Numbered from the stretch's first letter, positions 33,598-46,179 are shown. The stretch: 64,000 nucleotides of DNA from Hydnum rufescens UP504 (GCA_014904985.1 MU128948.1:25174-89173); one strand, 5' to 3'. Notes: generated by a model from the sequence alone, not told the origin. Numbers and translations are program-made.

Positions 33598-36343
33598 ATG
33601 GGCGACGTCAGTGAGTAGCAAGTGATTAGGCCTTTTGGGGGATGCTAAGTCTTTCCTGAACAGGATGCGATCCTCCTCCGGGTTCCCAAAGTGGTTGCGA
33701 TGCCGAACCTCCTTTCCAAGCCTACTATACACCAAGTGGCAAGTGGGCTCACATGGCCGATACGCCTATCGAGCACATCGTACGCGGTCCCCCGGTGAAT
33801 TATGGTGAATATTAAGGTCTCCAGATGTCCAAACTGTTGTTCACAATTTCCCTACAGATGATGACGGTGAAAGTCCTGAGCAGTTCTTCGCCAAAGGATT
33901 AGCCAAAGGCGCTTTAGTTCCCTTTGTGTGCAAGAAGTCAGTCACTGGCTCCAACACCACGGCTAGAAACTGACGCATATTCGCTCTCCGTTCCAGATAC
34001 GATGTATGGCGGAATTGGTCTGGATTCCACACAGAGGTGAGGATCCGTTCTTACTTTCCCCACTGTATCCTTCTTACTTGTCTGTGTAATATTCAGATGT
34101 TTCTGTTAGCTTCATCCAGCCATCTCCGGACGTTCCAAGGGTCGTATGTTCCCAGCGTTATCTCCGTCCAATCTGCCCCTGGTGGTTATTTGATGGTCAA
34201 TTTTGAGCCTATGAGCCGTAAAGGCTGGACCGACGCGCACCCTCAACTAACTTCCCCCTACCTGAAAGTGCGTCTTTATTCTTTCCCTCTCGCCTGGTGT
34301 CTACTCATCCGCCCATCGTTTCAGGGGCACATCATTAATGCATACACAAAGATTCATGCACAGGGCATCCTTCACGGGGATGTTAGTCTCCGCAATATCA
34401 TAGTGGAACAGCGGGGTGGCAAAGTGCACATTCTCAACTTCCAGAAGGCCCGTGCATTGGTACCTCTCCCTAATGTAGGCCTCGCTGCCTGCACACCAGC
34501 AGAACTCGAATTCGAAATGCGACACGTCAAATTTATCATCGACTCCCACGGGGCCCAGAAACGTGAAGAAGCCTTGTGGGTGGGATCAGGTCCAGAGAGC
34601 GAAACTGCGTGGAACAAGAACAACGCACTGCGCTCTAAGAGATCTCCCAACCGCATGGTCCCTGGTCCTCGCGAAGTCTGGGACGTGGAGAAACGACAAT
34701 GGCGCGCGTTTGACACTCGTAATACGTGGTTCCCCATTCGAGAGCCAAAGGCGTCTCGGGCCGCGATCCTCCCCAAAACTTTTTTGGAGGACTGTGTTCC
34801 CGATAATGACGAATGGTTGGATACTGTGGCCGAGTTGGTTGAAGCGGATGCGCGTCAGCACCAAATCCGCGAGCGAAGGTACCGCCTAGAAAGAATTCGG
34901 TCTCATTCCCCTTACGCCACTCCGTTGGATGCCATCTCCTCTCCATCGCCCACCTTCTCTGAAGCTCTCTTGCCCTCACCCGTTGTCGCAGACCCTTGGC
35001 GAAAAGCAAGCGTCACTGCTTCCCCTTCCCTCTCTTCCCATGGTCTACCCTCTCTCCCTGACGATGAGCTGCTCCAGCGAAAGAGAGAGCAGTTGCTGGC
35101 AATCGACGCCGCTATCTGGGCTCAAAAGGGTGAGGCAGAGGAAGTCATCAAATCCAAATCATCTCATTTGCTTCAGGCAATCCAAGGGCTTGAACAGTCG
35201 GACCTGGATGAACTCATAATACACGCCAAGTCCCATGAATCCAGTCGCAGACGTCAGCTTTCTGGCTCAACTCTCAATGTGACATCGTTCTCTGGGCGTG
35301 AGCCGGGTGGTCCTGGAGCCACTTCTAGGAGTGAAACTCCTGCGGGCTCTTCCCAAACGCAATCTCCTGCTTCCAGGAGACCGTTGAGACCTCTTCGTCT
35401 CCGTGACCAACATCCCTTACCGGCTCACAGGGTGTCAAATGACCGATATCGACCTCCATCTAGTCCTAAAGAATCCAGTCTGCGCCAGCCTTCACATTCT
35501 CGGACAATTCGCTATCGGCCCTCTTTCTCATCGCCCTGGAGTGCGTCGGGATCTGCCATGCTGCCGCCAGCAGCACGTCCTTCGTCATCATCTACCAGAG
35601 ACTCAAGGATTCGGAGGTCTAGAAGTCTCGGTGGGATCTCTGGGCAAAGTGAAGCCACCGCAACACGCCGGGGCGATTCGGTTCTCTCGAGTTCTGACTC
35701 TTTTCGTGATCGAACAAGAGCACCCAATGCGAATCGTCCTTTGGTACGGGATCCAAATGCTGGGACCGATCATGATCTTCATAGGGCTCCAGTGACTTTG
35801 TCTAGTGCTGAATCCCCCAAGGAGACTGTCGCTACGCCGCCTCAGGCAGGCAACCGGAATCTCAAATCGAAGGCCTATTCAAGCCCGGTGATCGGACGAC
35901 GTACGGACGCTTCGATTGACCAGGCTGTGCTTCCTTCAATGCACCGTGCCACATCTTCCTCGCCTTCATACTCTTCGTCCGAAGACGAGGCCGAAGAATA
36001 CGAGGTCGAGGCTATCCTTAGCGAAGACTTGGAATTGGAGGATCCCGTCGACGCAACGACTTCACACGATGCCGAGAGTTCGGCATCGGAGCGCATCCTG
36101 GAGCCCCGCCTTCTCCCTGCAGCCGGTTCATCCAGCGCTTTATCATCCTACAACCCATGCAATAATGTGGGTTCCGTAACCTCGAGGAGGAAACGGGATC
36201 ATGACTGTGCATCCGATGACCCACATGCGACAGAGGACTGGCTCCCATATGACACAGACGCGAGGAAGAGGAACGATGAGCCGGCGATAAAACGCATTCG
36301 CCTTGCTTCAGCATTTTTGAACTCATTTAACCTCAGGAGATAA
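33598..36343 (+). CDS. Protein kinase-like protein with long disordered tail
   Basis: The first exons are short: MGDV, then CDPPPGSQSGCDAEPPFQA with YYTPSGKWAHMADTPIEHIV, DDGESPEQFFAKGLAKGALV, KKYDVWRNWSGFHTE, and from 34098 MFLLASSSHLRTFQGSYVP. An in-frame intron follows TSPYLK. The kinase-fold core shows ILHGDVSLRNIIVEQ (catalytic loop HGD..RN) and KVHILNFQKARAL at the place of the DFG-type metal motif, where Asn replaces Asp. The following roughly 450 residues are Ser/Arg/Pro-rich and disordered (for example SRIRRSRSLGG), with an acidic patch SSEDEAEEYEVEAILSED. TAA is at 36341-36343. This is the HGD-type kinase-like class common in Agaricomycetes; substrate unknown and catalytic activity doubtful. 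Confidence 0.75.
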
Positions 36344-36543
36344 CATAACTAGATCCTTATGCGTAGATCCCACTAGTTCCTCATTGCATGACCACTTCAC
36401 ACTGTCCCCACATTCATCAATAATAATCCCTACTGCATGCTTGGCACAAGGAAGAGTTTCTCGTTAGGGCGATATGCATTTCATGTGGCATGACATATGA
36501 GAGTGAAGAATGAACATGCAAAACAGAAAATAGCCACACTCCC

Positions 36544-37120
36544 TTAACGGTAACTGAGAGATACAACGACGACGACGTTAACAGCCAAATACCCCCAAAC
36601 GAAAAATCGTGAGTCCACACGCACCTCTTTTGTCTCCGAGCACGGGCACCCGCACCACCGAACTTTTTCGGTTCCATCCGTCGAGGATCGGCAATGCAGG
36701 AGGGTACGATCATACGCGACCAGGGCCTTTTTCAAGCTGATAGCCTCAGCAGCGTCCTCGTACTTGGCGTAGTACGCGACCAGGGCCTTCGCAATCGCCT
36801 GTCGGATAGCGTACACTTGGGACACATGTCCACCACCCTTCACGCGCACGCGAATGTCGATGTGGGAGAAGGCACCCTCGCCGACGACGAGCACTGGCTC
36901 GTAGATCTTGTAGCGCAGGATTTCGGGTTGCACCAGGTTGACGGGGAGCCGTTGATGCGAATGAGACCGCGCCCTCTCCGAGCGTGCGCAACTGCGGTTG
37001 CTGTCTTTTAGATCAGCGAAAAAGATGACTTGTTTCAGAGTGGGCAGAAACGCGCAGAACACATGAACAAAGCGCTACCTTCTTTTTGCCAAATGTCTGG
37101 ACTGCGTTTACCGTTGACAT
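36544..37120 (-). CDS. RPS16: 40S ribosomal protein uS9 (RPS16)
   Basis: Exon 1 [14 protein letters not shown] (ATG 37118-37120), intron, then [114 protein letters not shown], and after a last intron a 10-nt terminal exon (36544-36553) that completes SYR and TAA. Two single-base frame breaks are present: at GGGG 36943-36946 (one base short, before PVNLVQPE) and at about 36693-36698 (between RTLL and ADPRRM). They offset one another in phase. Because the protein is essential and every other residue is conserved, I treat both as sequence errors. Confidence 0.93.
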
Positions 37121-38258
37121 AATTGTGGTATTCTTAAGAGCCGAGAAGACTGGGATGTCAAAGACAGAAGCGGTTAGCACCAGGGTGCCACGATACGAGA
37201 AAATAGAGAGAGAATAAAGGAGTTGGTTGATCTTGTGGACAAGTGCATCCGAGCAGAGTTCAACCATCCATCACATTGGAGCCCAAATGAGATGACGACA
37301 GAAGCCAGATATGTCCATTATGACCATTCAAGCCTTCTGGAGGATAGGTGAGAGAAAAGTACGCACTGTGGCTCGTGTTGTTAGACTAACGCTCTTGCTG
37401 GCGGTGAGTGAAGTCGGATCCAAATTGAGTCGTCTCAGTTGCAATTGCAGTCCTGCACATGACTTGCTCTCAAAAAGGCGTATTCTCCGTCAGAATGGAC
37501 GCACAGGCCCTAGACATCCGACGCTTTTAGCGCATGAATAAGCATGAGAATATTCGACCATAAAGGACTCTATTTTTGGTATGGTAGGCTTCAGAGGTCA
37601 GGTGAGACGCATCCGTACAAATCCTGACCCCCCAGCTAAAGGTGTAGAAGACTTGAATGTAACGACCCGCTATAATCAGTACTATGAGTTGCGCCTCCCA
37701 GTTGTCTGATTCCTGTCGTGGAAGAACCAATGATTCCCCGCCAGCATCGGTTTCATATCGCTTATATGTCCTTCGATTCTTCCCTCAAAGACATCGTAGA
37801 CGGTTCCACCTGTGGGAAGATAATCTCCCCCATGGGATCGTGAAATCTATCCTTCCCTGCGCACCTCTTGCTATCCTAAAATACTTAGAATATCTCGGAG
37901 CTCGACTCTTGGGTCGTGCTGTATGGGGAAACGGTCGCTGTAATCAACCGGTGCGATATTCCTGTCTTCCATTCGAGTACTCACAAGCACAGTTCTTACC
38001 CAAATGTGGGGTCTAATTATTCGATTCTCTCAATCCTGTGGATGCTGACTGCATCCAAGAATATAGCAAACGCGGGCATACTCCACCACAGGGTCGTGTT
38101 CCACCCTTGTACATACAGGTTCTCACCGCGTGAGACCAGTTTGGATTGTTTTGCTATTATATCATTCATTGTCAATACAGCGACTGCCTCCGCACCGGCC
38201 CATAAAAGTACTTCCATAGTAGTAGTAGTAGTCGAGGTAGGGCTTGCCAGTAATCGGA
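37121..38258. other. Intergenic, no supported gene
   Basis: Between the uS9 start and the deaminase-like stop I see only short open frames of no clear character, and a (GTA)n-like run tagtagtagtagtc near 38218-38232. The uS9 promoter must be here. Confidence 0.4.
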
Positions 38259-40194
38259 CTATTTACATCCCCAATGATTCCCATCTCTCCACCAGTTTTT
38301 CCATTTTGTCCATTTCTTCACTCTCGTTAGAATCCTCCGAGGGGAACCTGGTGGCGAACTCGTGGCAGCCTGAATTGTCGCACTTGCCAGCTTAGTGTGG
38401 TCTTGAGCAAATTTCACCACTTCCCTGAGCCACACATCCATCAGAGCTGCCTCCATGGACTCCGCAATGCGCATGGAGATCCCAATTGTTGGTAATGCCC
38501 AGGGAAAGATGAGTCCGTGGGATGCTGGCATGTCAAAAGACATGCCATCATACTCAGCTTGAAGCCTTTTGGCAAGTAAGCTGCAACACCAGCAGCATTT
38601 CTTCCCCACCCCTATCGTGCTAACGCCAGCTTTTGTCACAACGTTCTACATGTAAGATGATTTGGAAATGCAACTGAAGTCATATGGCCACCATTCCACA
38701 CTACCTTGATGACTCTGAGCTTCTGCATCACATTGTCGGGAAGCAGCACCCCGCCCCTACATGCAATAACCATGCCCATGAGGGAGGCCTCGCAATGGAC
38801 TGTCCCGCGGAATTGGATAGGCAACAATCTGTTCTTCAATGCCTGAATCATGGATAGGACATCTTCGTTCTCACGATCCAGGCTCAACGTCGTAAGTGCA
38901 TACTCGATGGCCGAGTTCACAATTGGTTCGTCCGGCGCACAGATATCAGGCGAGATGATGGGAATTACAACAAAGTCGACAACAATGTTCCTGAATAAAC
39001 GGGATTTCTGGAAGCTCTTGGAAATATAGTGAATAGCACTTTGCCAGGCGACAATGTTGCGAAGGTAGCGCAGCGTCAGTGAATGAATTTCTTCATTAGG
39101 CTTGATCACCAAGTCTGGCGCATCTGGATTACAAATTTGTTGACAGTGACACAGCTGGGTATATATATAGATATATATAGAAATTAACAAGACAGACCTT
39201 CATCTGAGACAGCAGAGAAATCATCCTTAAGCCCTAACCTCAGCCTCAGTTGGATTGAAAACATTGAAAGAAGATCACGAAAGGGACGCTTGTACAACAG
39301 GACGAATAGCGTTTGTAGAGTGAGACAGAGGCGGGCAAGGGCGCCAGAATGGATAGTTTTGTTATTTTCATCGTTACGGGCACAACAATCGCCAGCCAAG
39401 CATTTCGCACTCTTGATGAGGCGACAAAGGGTGCTAATCCATATTGGTGCACTGTTTATGTTCCATTCATAGGTATGCTCCTTCCCGGCCACCAATATGC
39501 TAGCTAGGGCAAGTCGGGAATCCGAGTCTAGCAACACGCACACTTGTTTGGAAATGAGAACCTCCGTAGGGTGGGGGATCCAGCCATCCAGGATTTGATC
39601 CAAGGGGCGTTTGAATACACAGAGATCGGCGTGCAAACGATCCGTGATCTTTGGTAAACATGAACGAACAATAAAGGCCGTGAAGAGACTGTCATGTTGG
39701 GTGGTCTTCAAATCCCGAACGGCGGCCAGGAGCTGACCGGCATAATCCTGTAGAGAGTCTTCATTCACACAGTGACTGAGACTCGCAAGTTCAATATGCA
39801 AGAGATAGGGAGAATAAGTAGCACTTGTAACGTACGGGGGCATGGCTAAATCGTGCAGAGACCTTGGACTCGTAGCAATGCGATCAATTCTGAACGCAGG
39901 CTGATCCCTGGGAAAGGGATTTGGCAGCACTTCATGTGCATCCATCAACACCGCGAGCACTACCTCAGAATATAACTTCCCGGCGACCGCCACAACTTTC
40001 CTGGCTGGTCCATCCTCAACCCCACGAGTCAGCAGGATTGCAAAGTGGTTACAGGCGATTAATGTAGGCGAGATGGGGCTATGGTCAGTAAAATCGGGTG
40101 TCTCGACTTTCTGGTTAAGTTTCGTTATGAGAGATGAGAGGGTTCTGATTTTATGATCTATCTCCAGCAACGTAGGGTCTGTCATGGTTGTCAC
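38259..40194 (-). CDS. OTT_1508-like deaminase-fold protein
   Basis: Three exons: 40194 down to about 39204 (MTTMTDPTLLEIDHKIRTLS ...), then DAPDLVIKPNEEIHSLTLRY to ALKNRLLPIQFRGTVHCEAS, then NVVTKAGVSTIGVGKK to TKWKNWWRDGNHWGCK; stop at 38259-38261. The N-terminal 330 residues are helical and variable. The C-terminal part carries FRGTVHCEASLMG followed by VGKKCCWCCSLL: an HxE plus CxxC zinc-ligand arrangement as in deaminase folds. Fungal OTT_1508-like deaminases have this layout and are expanded in Agaricomycetes (established). Substrate and role unknown. A TM-free cytosolic or nuclear protein is likely. Confidence 0.65.
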
Positions 40195-40658
40195 TCGGAA
40201 ATATCCGAAAATCGCCCAATTCTATCAAAACCATGTCAAAATGAAGACCAAAATGTACCAAGAATTATTCCCCCCACTAGTGTGTAGAGCTTACGGGCAC
40301 TCCAAAGTGCTCGGCACTCTCTGCCACGGCTCCACTTGGAACAAGTGGTGAGCCCGGTAGCTGACTACTTGGAGCAGTCTAGTTTTCATGTGGGTCTCCC
40401 TGTAGTGTGATAATCCTAATATTGTCAGTTGTGCCAGAATAATGTCCAGCATTCAGGACTTCAATATTGTATCCTAGGTTTTGTACACAAAGATGCGGAC
40501 GACGTGAAAAGATGATGTTGAGCCGTGAAAGAAGACAGGAACCTCTTCCTTTTAGGTTTGAGATGGTCTCTTGCGTCCATTTCTAATAATTGGATGGAGC
40601 TTGATAATACAGGTTCACGAAAAACCATAGCGAGCCGTTCTGATGTTTGAAAACACAT
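40195..40658. other. Intergenic, no gene seen
   Basis: Space between the 5' end of the deaminase-like gene and the 3' end of RAD51. No supported feature. Confidence 0.4.
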
Positions 40659-42245
40659 CTATTCCGTTTCCTCCTCGGGATCTCCGATGCCGTAACCATG
40701 TATAGCAAACTGGGCTTCGCTTTCAGCCAAGCTGGGCGAATCGTATATTTTGCATATGCGTGTATTTCCGCGGCCTTTGCGCAGTTGTAGTCTACCATCC
40801 ACAGCGAATAATTAGAGAATCGTAATTGGAGGCTAGGAATTAATTGAGAGGCCCAATGCTCACCGTGTAGTCGCGGCGTGCGCCATTATATTACCACCGA
40901 TCGGCTTCTTGTCGTTCCCGCCATACATCGCCGCAGCGGCATCAGGCGAAGACATGACTTGATTAGTAACGACCACAGCGACACCGTACTATAAAGGGAG
41001 AAATGGATGAAATTCTTGAGAATAAAGCGAACGACTTCACCCCAACGGAATGCTAACGTACTTCGTCTGCCAATCGCTGCAGTGTGCGGAGAAATTTGCC
41101 CAAATGGGCTTGACGCGCCGCCAGCTCCCCGCGACCACTATAATCGACCCGAAATAGAGCCGTAATCGAATCGACGATTAGTAAAGAGAATCTAGAACGA
41201 GATGATTAGTTATTCGCGACGAGACGAAGTGGTACGTCGAAAACAACCAAATGACGCGTACCTAGACTCGGACATGAGGGCACTGGCCTGTACGAGAAGA
41301 CTTGTCTGATGGTCAGCATTATACGCACGCGCATAGGCTATATTGTCGAGGGCGCTCTCTTGATCGAGCCCGAATCGGTCCGCTGCATCGAGAACGCGCT
41401 CAGGACGGAATGTCCCTTCGGTGTCGATATAGATACATTTCCCTTCGCCGCCGCCGATGCTCACTGGAAGCTAAAGTGATTGTCTCGAGGTGTCAGTGAG
41501 AACTTTACGTGTCACCAAATGAGAATAAAAACCCCAACCTGACATGAAGTAGAAAGGGTATGACAAATTTGCGACTTTCCAGTCCTGAATTCACCAAATA
41601 GCTCCGTGATTGAGCCCGTTTCGACGCCGCCTGTACCATTAGAATGAGTAGGCACGACAAGCCAAAACTGACTGGACGCGCCACCAGAGGCTCATAACCA
41701 GGCCCATCAAGCTCGCAGCACTCACCCCCAAGTAAATTGTCTAGATTCTTTGAGCCAGTGCTGATTTTCACCAGCTCAGTCCGTCGATTATGTACCTCGG
41801 TCGCGCTCGAAAACCCAAGCGGGATAATCTTCAGGGCTAGACAGGACGAATCCAATAAAGAAACGATTTGTTAGCACCCTCACCAACAGTTTTCAAACCA
41901 AATACACGCTTCAAGCGCGTGAAATGTGGCGGAACGCGTACCTTCAGTGAGGATCTTTTCCGCTTTAGTTTCCGAAATCCCCTTGATGGCAGCTATCACT
42001 TTCTTGGACTGGTATGCAACAGCCTCCACTGTATGCAAGCCAGCATCGTGCAGCTTGCGAACATCCTGTGCACTAATACCGTATTCCTATAGCGCAACAA
42101 CAGCGTGCGTGAATGAAGACCTCCTGAACGGGTTCAGTAGAACCGGACTAACCTGCAATTTGGATACCAGTAGGGGGGCAGAGTATGTGCCTCCATCCTC
42201 CTCACCCTCTCCTTCAGATCTTTGAGATTGCGGGGGCTGCGACAT
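40659..42245 (-). CDS. RAD51: RAD51 recombinase
   Basis: Eukaryotic RecA homologue for strand exchange in homologous recombination. [19 protein letters not shown] starts at 42245. The N-terminal helix-hairpin-helix domain ([36 protein letters not shown]) precedes the ATPase core: Walker [14 protein letters not shown], the [20 protein letters not shown] segment, [15 protein letters not shown], Walker [69 protein letters not shown], and the end [10 protein letters not shown]. Seven or more introns; all joints keep frame. TAG is at 40659-40661. Looks intact. Confidence 0.96.
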
Positions 42246-42562
42246 GGTACAAAGAAATCCAAAGTCTTGTCAACTAGGCACGCTACAAACGCGTGACACG
42301 TGTGACAATAAGCGTAAATATATCTTTGAACTGCACTCGTTGAATCTCTGAATGAGAAGTTTATCCTCTAGGCACCGAGCCACTCGATAGTTTAATCAAG
42401 CCATCCCTTTCATGTCTCAACATTTCGAGCTTCACTGGGTACACCTCACCACTGTGCGTGCAGCAGCATATAGCGCATGGATGGAACACTACGAATACGA
42501 TGCAGATGACATTATCGATTACTGCCCCAGACAAATGCACAACGGAACAATAATCCAAACGC

Positions 42563-43525
42563 TCAGTAATCAGGTTGGGCCTCTGGGTACCCCGGGTCCT
42601 GGAAGGCGTCAGGTACATCTGGTTGGATCGCGGCTGGCGCTGGTGGGCCACGTTGTTCAGACACAGGCTCAGTAACTTGCTTGTCGACTGGTGGCTCAAT
42701 AATGGTGACAGTATCAGGGAAGGGGCTTCTTGGGGCCGGTGCGCCCTTCGGGATCGAACTCTTTCATGCTATTGACGGGGGTCAGAACCCAAACACGGAG
42801 AGGGGCAGAAAATATAATAGCACAAACATTTTGACTTTGATTCCAAGGACGCCTTGCTTCAGGAGGACGTGGCGTACGGCGTAGTCTACGAAGTCGCGCA
42901 CGGGCTGGCCGGAGTGAATCATAAATCCATCGGTGAATTTCATGCTCTTCGCACGAGCAGCACGTAGTTTTCCTGACACGACGACTTCACACCCCTTGGC
43001 ACCACTCTCCATCACGAAGCGGAGAACACCGTAGCATGCGCGGCGGACGGCGAGACCACCGAGGAGTTTATATCGGAGAGATTCGCATTGAGCGACAGCG
43101 GAAAGGCCGCGATTTTGAACTTTCTCAGCGTAGAGCTCGAGAGAGTTTTCGGGAAATCGGAATCGTTTTTGTACGAGCGACGTCAGTTCGCGAATACGAC
43201 GTCCCTTCTCCCCAAGAACCTCCTGTGTGTGCGTAGCACGGATGATGATCTAGGAGAATGGGACCGGCCAATTAATGTAAATACTTCAAGATGAGACGGG
43301 ATCAAGCAGAACAGACCTCAGTACGGGCATGGGTAACGCGGACTTCACAACCAGAGTATCCCTCCTCTGCGAGCTCGCGAGTGAAGAATTCACCAAGTTC
43401 GGCTTTGAATACACCATCGGCCACAAACTACGCATATATTCGGAGGGTCAGACCCCATCGGAATCGGGACCATCAAACTGCTTCCAAACCTTTCTCTTCT
43501 TGCTGATGTTGGAGTTGGAGGCCAT
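42563..43525 (-). CDS. RPS3: 40S ribosomal protein uS3 (RPS3)
   Basis: [12 protein letters not shown] (ATG 43523-43525), then [37 protein letters not shown], the KH domain ([20 protein letters not shown]), [80 protein letters not shown], and after an intron [17 protein letters not shown], then [17 protein letters not shown] to a variable tail ending EAQPDY. One extra base at about 42716-42720 (cagggaagg on the plus strand) separates KPLP from DTVTV; removing it restores the family sequence. The tail after that point is read from the restored frame. TGA at 42563-42565. Confidence 0.94.
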
Positions 43526-44830
43526 TATTTCTGAGGGATTGACTCGAATCAGTACATCCACTCAATGAGTTGCCCATCCACCGTCAAAACGAGTGTGTCC
43601 AGCATCTTAGAGCTAGTGAAGGGACTGCTAGGTATCGAGAGAACATACGCACAGTTACAGTTGGAGATCTTGAGGGGAAGCGGCTGGGGCTGGTCGTTGG
43701 AAGGTCTTGACGGGCTCTAGCCGGATGCAAATCCGAACTCAATTCGGCGAGGGCCTATAAAAGCACTGCACATCTTCGCTTTCTCTACTGCCACCACCGC
43801 TCGCTGGCAAGTTTTTTCTCTTCGGGCTTTATTGGGCCTACAGTATCATTTATTTTTCCTGTGAGTTTCCCTCCTGTCTCGCTTTTTCCCTGATGAGTGT
43901 CAATACGACCACAATGGCACCTCTTTGTAGACGGTGACCGTTAGTCATTTCTGGACACGGTTATCGTATGACATTATTGACTTCTGATTTTGTCTCCTTT
44001 TCCGACCTCTCGTCGCTTCCTTATACTGATCATTCCAACATTCGCCTTCAGGTCGTCTTGCTGCCCCGTCTTTTTCACCTTCGGTCATATCATAGCGTCC
44101 CCAATCTCAACCGAATTATCATGCTTCTCACTTCCTTTCCTTGCAGAGGCACTCATACCCTCTGCTGTTCCACGAGTAGTACACCCCCCACCGTAACGTA
44201 CAGCGTGTGGTCGATACTATATCCGGCATACGCTGTGGCATCGTTAAATGACCAACTTGCAATTGGGCCGCCTGAGCTTTCGAACTGTCAATGTACCGTC
44301 TACCCCTAGTGACCTGTCTACCCTAATGGTCGTTGATGAGATTTTCTTTGAGTGAAGTGTTCTTATGGCTGCAGAGGCACTGCGCCTGAGAACCCAAATG
44401 TGAATACTCCCGATCACTACCAGATGTACGATCTATGGAATCCAGCCATCTACAAGTCCCTGCCTCGCATTCCTCTTGGACCTCCCTATCAAATCTCTCA
44501 AGCACCCAAAAGATGTCATCACTATCCACTGCAAAGCAGCCAAGGGGTTGTCGAATGCACTTAGGAATCGAAATGTGAGAGGGTGTTGAACAGAGCTAGG
44601 GCGTTCATAAAAGGCACTGCTGATATTGGCACAATCAACGTGGCCCGCCCCCGAAAAGACTCCCTGATGAACACGAGTGAAACCTGTACAAGTGCACCAG
44701 GGGATCTGATCCTTTGAGTAATACAATTGAAATCATCAACGTTTCCTGCATCTAATGTACTGCTGTATGTGTTACATACATGTCGAGATGCGTACGCACG
44801 AGTGGTTTGACCTCTGTTCTCCCCACCTTT
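43526..44830. other. Intergenic with a TATA-like site, no supported gene
   Basis: A GCCTATAAAAGCAC motif at 43750-43763 is followed by pyrimidine-rich sequence (to about 43900), as in strongly expressed fungal plus-strand promoters, but no convincing gene follows: short frames at 44130-44309 and 44352-44564 could be exons of a small protein that I do not recognise. The uS3 promoter also lies here. Confidence 0.35.
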
Positions 44831-45960
44831 CTAATCTCCAGTACATGCCGCTGTTATGGTGGGCTCAGATTCATTACGAGCATCAAACTGCAGAGCAATG
44901 CTTACTAGAGCAAATGTAACGCCTCGAGCGGTCATCTGGTATACTTCTTTGAAATCAGGATGGTCTTTGCCTATCCCATGCGACGCAAGCTCAGATAAGA
45001 CCATTTTCTTTATTGACTGTAGAACCACACACATGATCAGACACGTTGATGCAGATAATGAGACTGCGTACATCTTTATTCGACCGAACCAGACTGGCCT
45101 CTTCTGGCGTCACGGCAATTCCACTCGAGATTCCATGCATATTGAAGCCAAAGAGCCCGCGCGATTTCCCATAAGCTGCGCCCAGACTTGATATGCTCGG
45201 CAAAGCACCGATTACAGGTGCAGTAAAATCATCGTCTTGAGATACGGAGTGGCGGGATATTTTGACTTTTCGCTAGGTACGGCAATCGACGCCCTATCCA
45301 CCCGCCTTGGCGGAGATTGAAGGACTGTGTAAGGAAGCTCGTGAGTCGGGGATGATGATTGACAGTGGATGATTGGACCTCTGGGTAAGGGATCATCCGG
45401 CCGTGGTTTGGCCTTTAGGACGCGGGACTTGGCTGGTAGAGGGAGAATACGCGCTGTCTGAATGTGTACGATGGCTTCTTCTGCTGCATTTGGAGAGCCA
45501 CTAGATGAAGTATCTAGTTGACCATAGACCACAATATCATCGGTCTCGTCCCCTTCGAATAGGCATCAGAAGCTTTGTAACGATTATGTGTTGACGCACA
45601 CCGAGATCATCCAAACGTATCCGAACTCCAAGAGAAGAACGACCGTCGGGTCGAATATTATCAGTACAGAAAATTCTTTCAAAGTAGGCACGACATATAA
45701 TTGATTGAGGATGGATATACCTAGTTAAGATGTCAGGGGAAATGCATGATACAACGTCGTCCCGTCACTTACATTTTGACATCAATAGAGTCATCAAGAC
45801 GTTGGTCCAAAGAGGCGAGAGAAACGACGGATATTATATTAAGTGCAGCACGACCACGCTGCGATTCTAGGGAAAGAGGTAGTGAGGATGTCCTAAGAGC
45901 AGACTTGGTGGTCGAGGTGGGATTGAAGTGCGCGATGAAGCATATCCCTGGGAAAATTAA
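44831..45960 (-). CDS. Putative Sld7-like replication protein (tentative)
   Basis: Spliced text: RGRAALNIISVVSLASLDQR, LDDSIDVKM, YIHPQSIICRAYFERIFCTD with NIRPDGRSSLGVRIRLDDLG, DETDDIVVYGQLDTSSSG, ARILPLPAKSRVLKAKPR, then after the slip below, SQDDDFTAPVIGALPSISSL, GFNMHGISSGIAVTPEEASL and a helical C-terminal block SIKKMVLSELASHGIGKDHP with DFKEVYQMTARGVTFAL. That last block resembles the C-terminal domain of the replication-initiation factor Sld7, from memory of its pattern only. A missing A (TTTT at 45260-45263 on the plus strand) shifts frame before SRHSVSQDDD. The start codon was not found: a dispersed repeat lies just upstream at 46001-46179. The 3' end is also uncertain. Confidence 0.4.
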
Positions 45961-46000
45961 GCGCGAAGACTACAGAAAGGAAATGAGGTAGTGATACAGA

Positions 46001-46179
46001 CCTTCAAGGGGTATATCACTCTCAGATGAAGGAAAGGACAAAGATCCTCGATAGAGGACGCGATGGGATGAAAGCGCATGACGTGGAGGGGGTGTTGATG
46101 GCCCCGGCGCGGGTTCTTGGGTCAATTCTTGGGGTGTCGGTTCAACTATTCGAAATGTCGGTATCATTGTCGCGTCTAA
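46001..46179 (+). repeat. Dispersed repeat, short copy (matches 4901-4945 plus 5724-5861)
   Basis: The first about 41 bp match 4901-4945 and the following 137 bp match 5724-5861, joined without the roughly 780 bp that separate them at 5 kb. This looks like an internally deleted, MITE-like derivative of a longer element. No terminal inverted repeat was found. It sits at the 5' side of the Sld7-like gene and the 5' side of ELP6. Confidence 0.75.

Noticed and set aside
44433..44726. 97-codon minus-strand frame near 44.5 kb
   Set aside because: Could be a 3' exon of the Sld7-like gene, but the joint cannot be fixed and the text is not convincing.
45600..45690. RPDGR motif suggesting an exosome RNase PH-like subunit
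   Set aside because: Only the short IRPDGRS string matches; the surrounding sequence and the C-terminus do not follow the RNase PH fold families.
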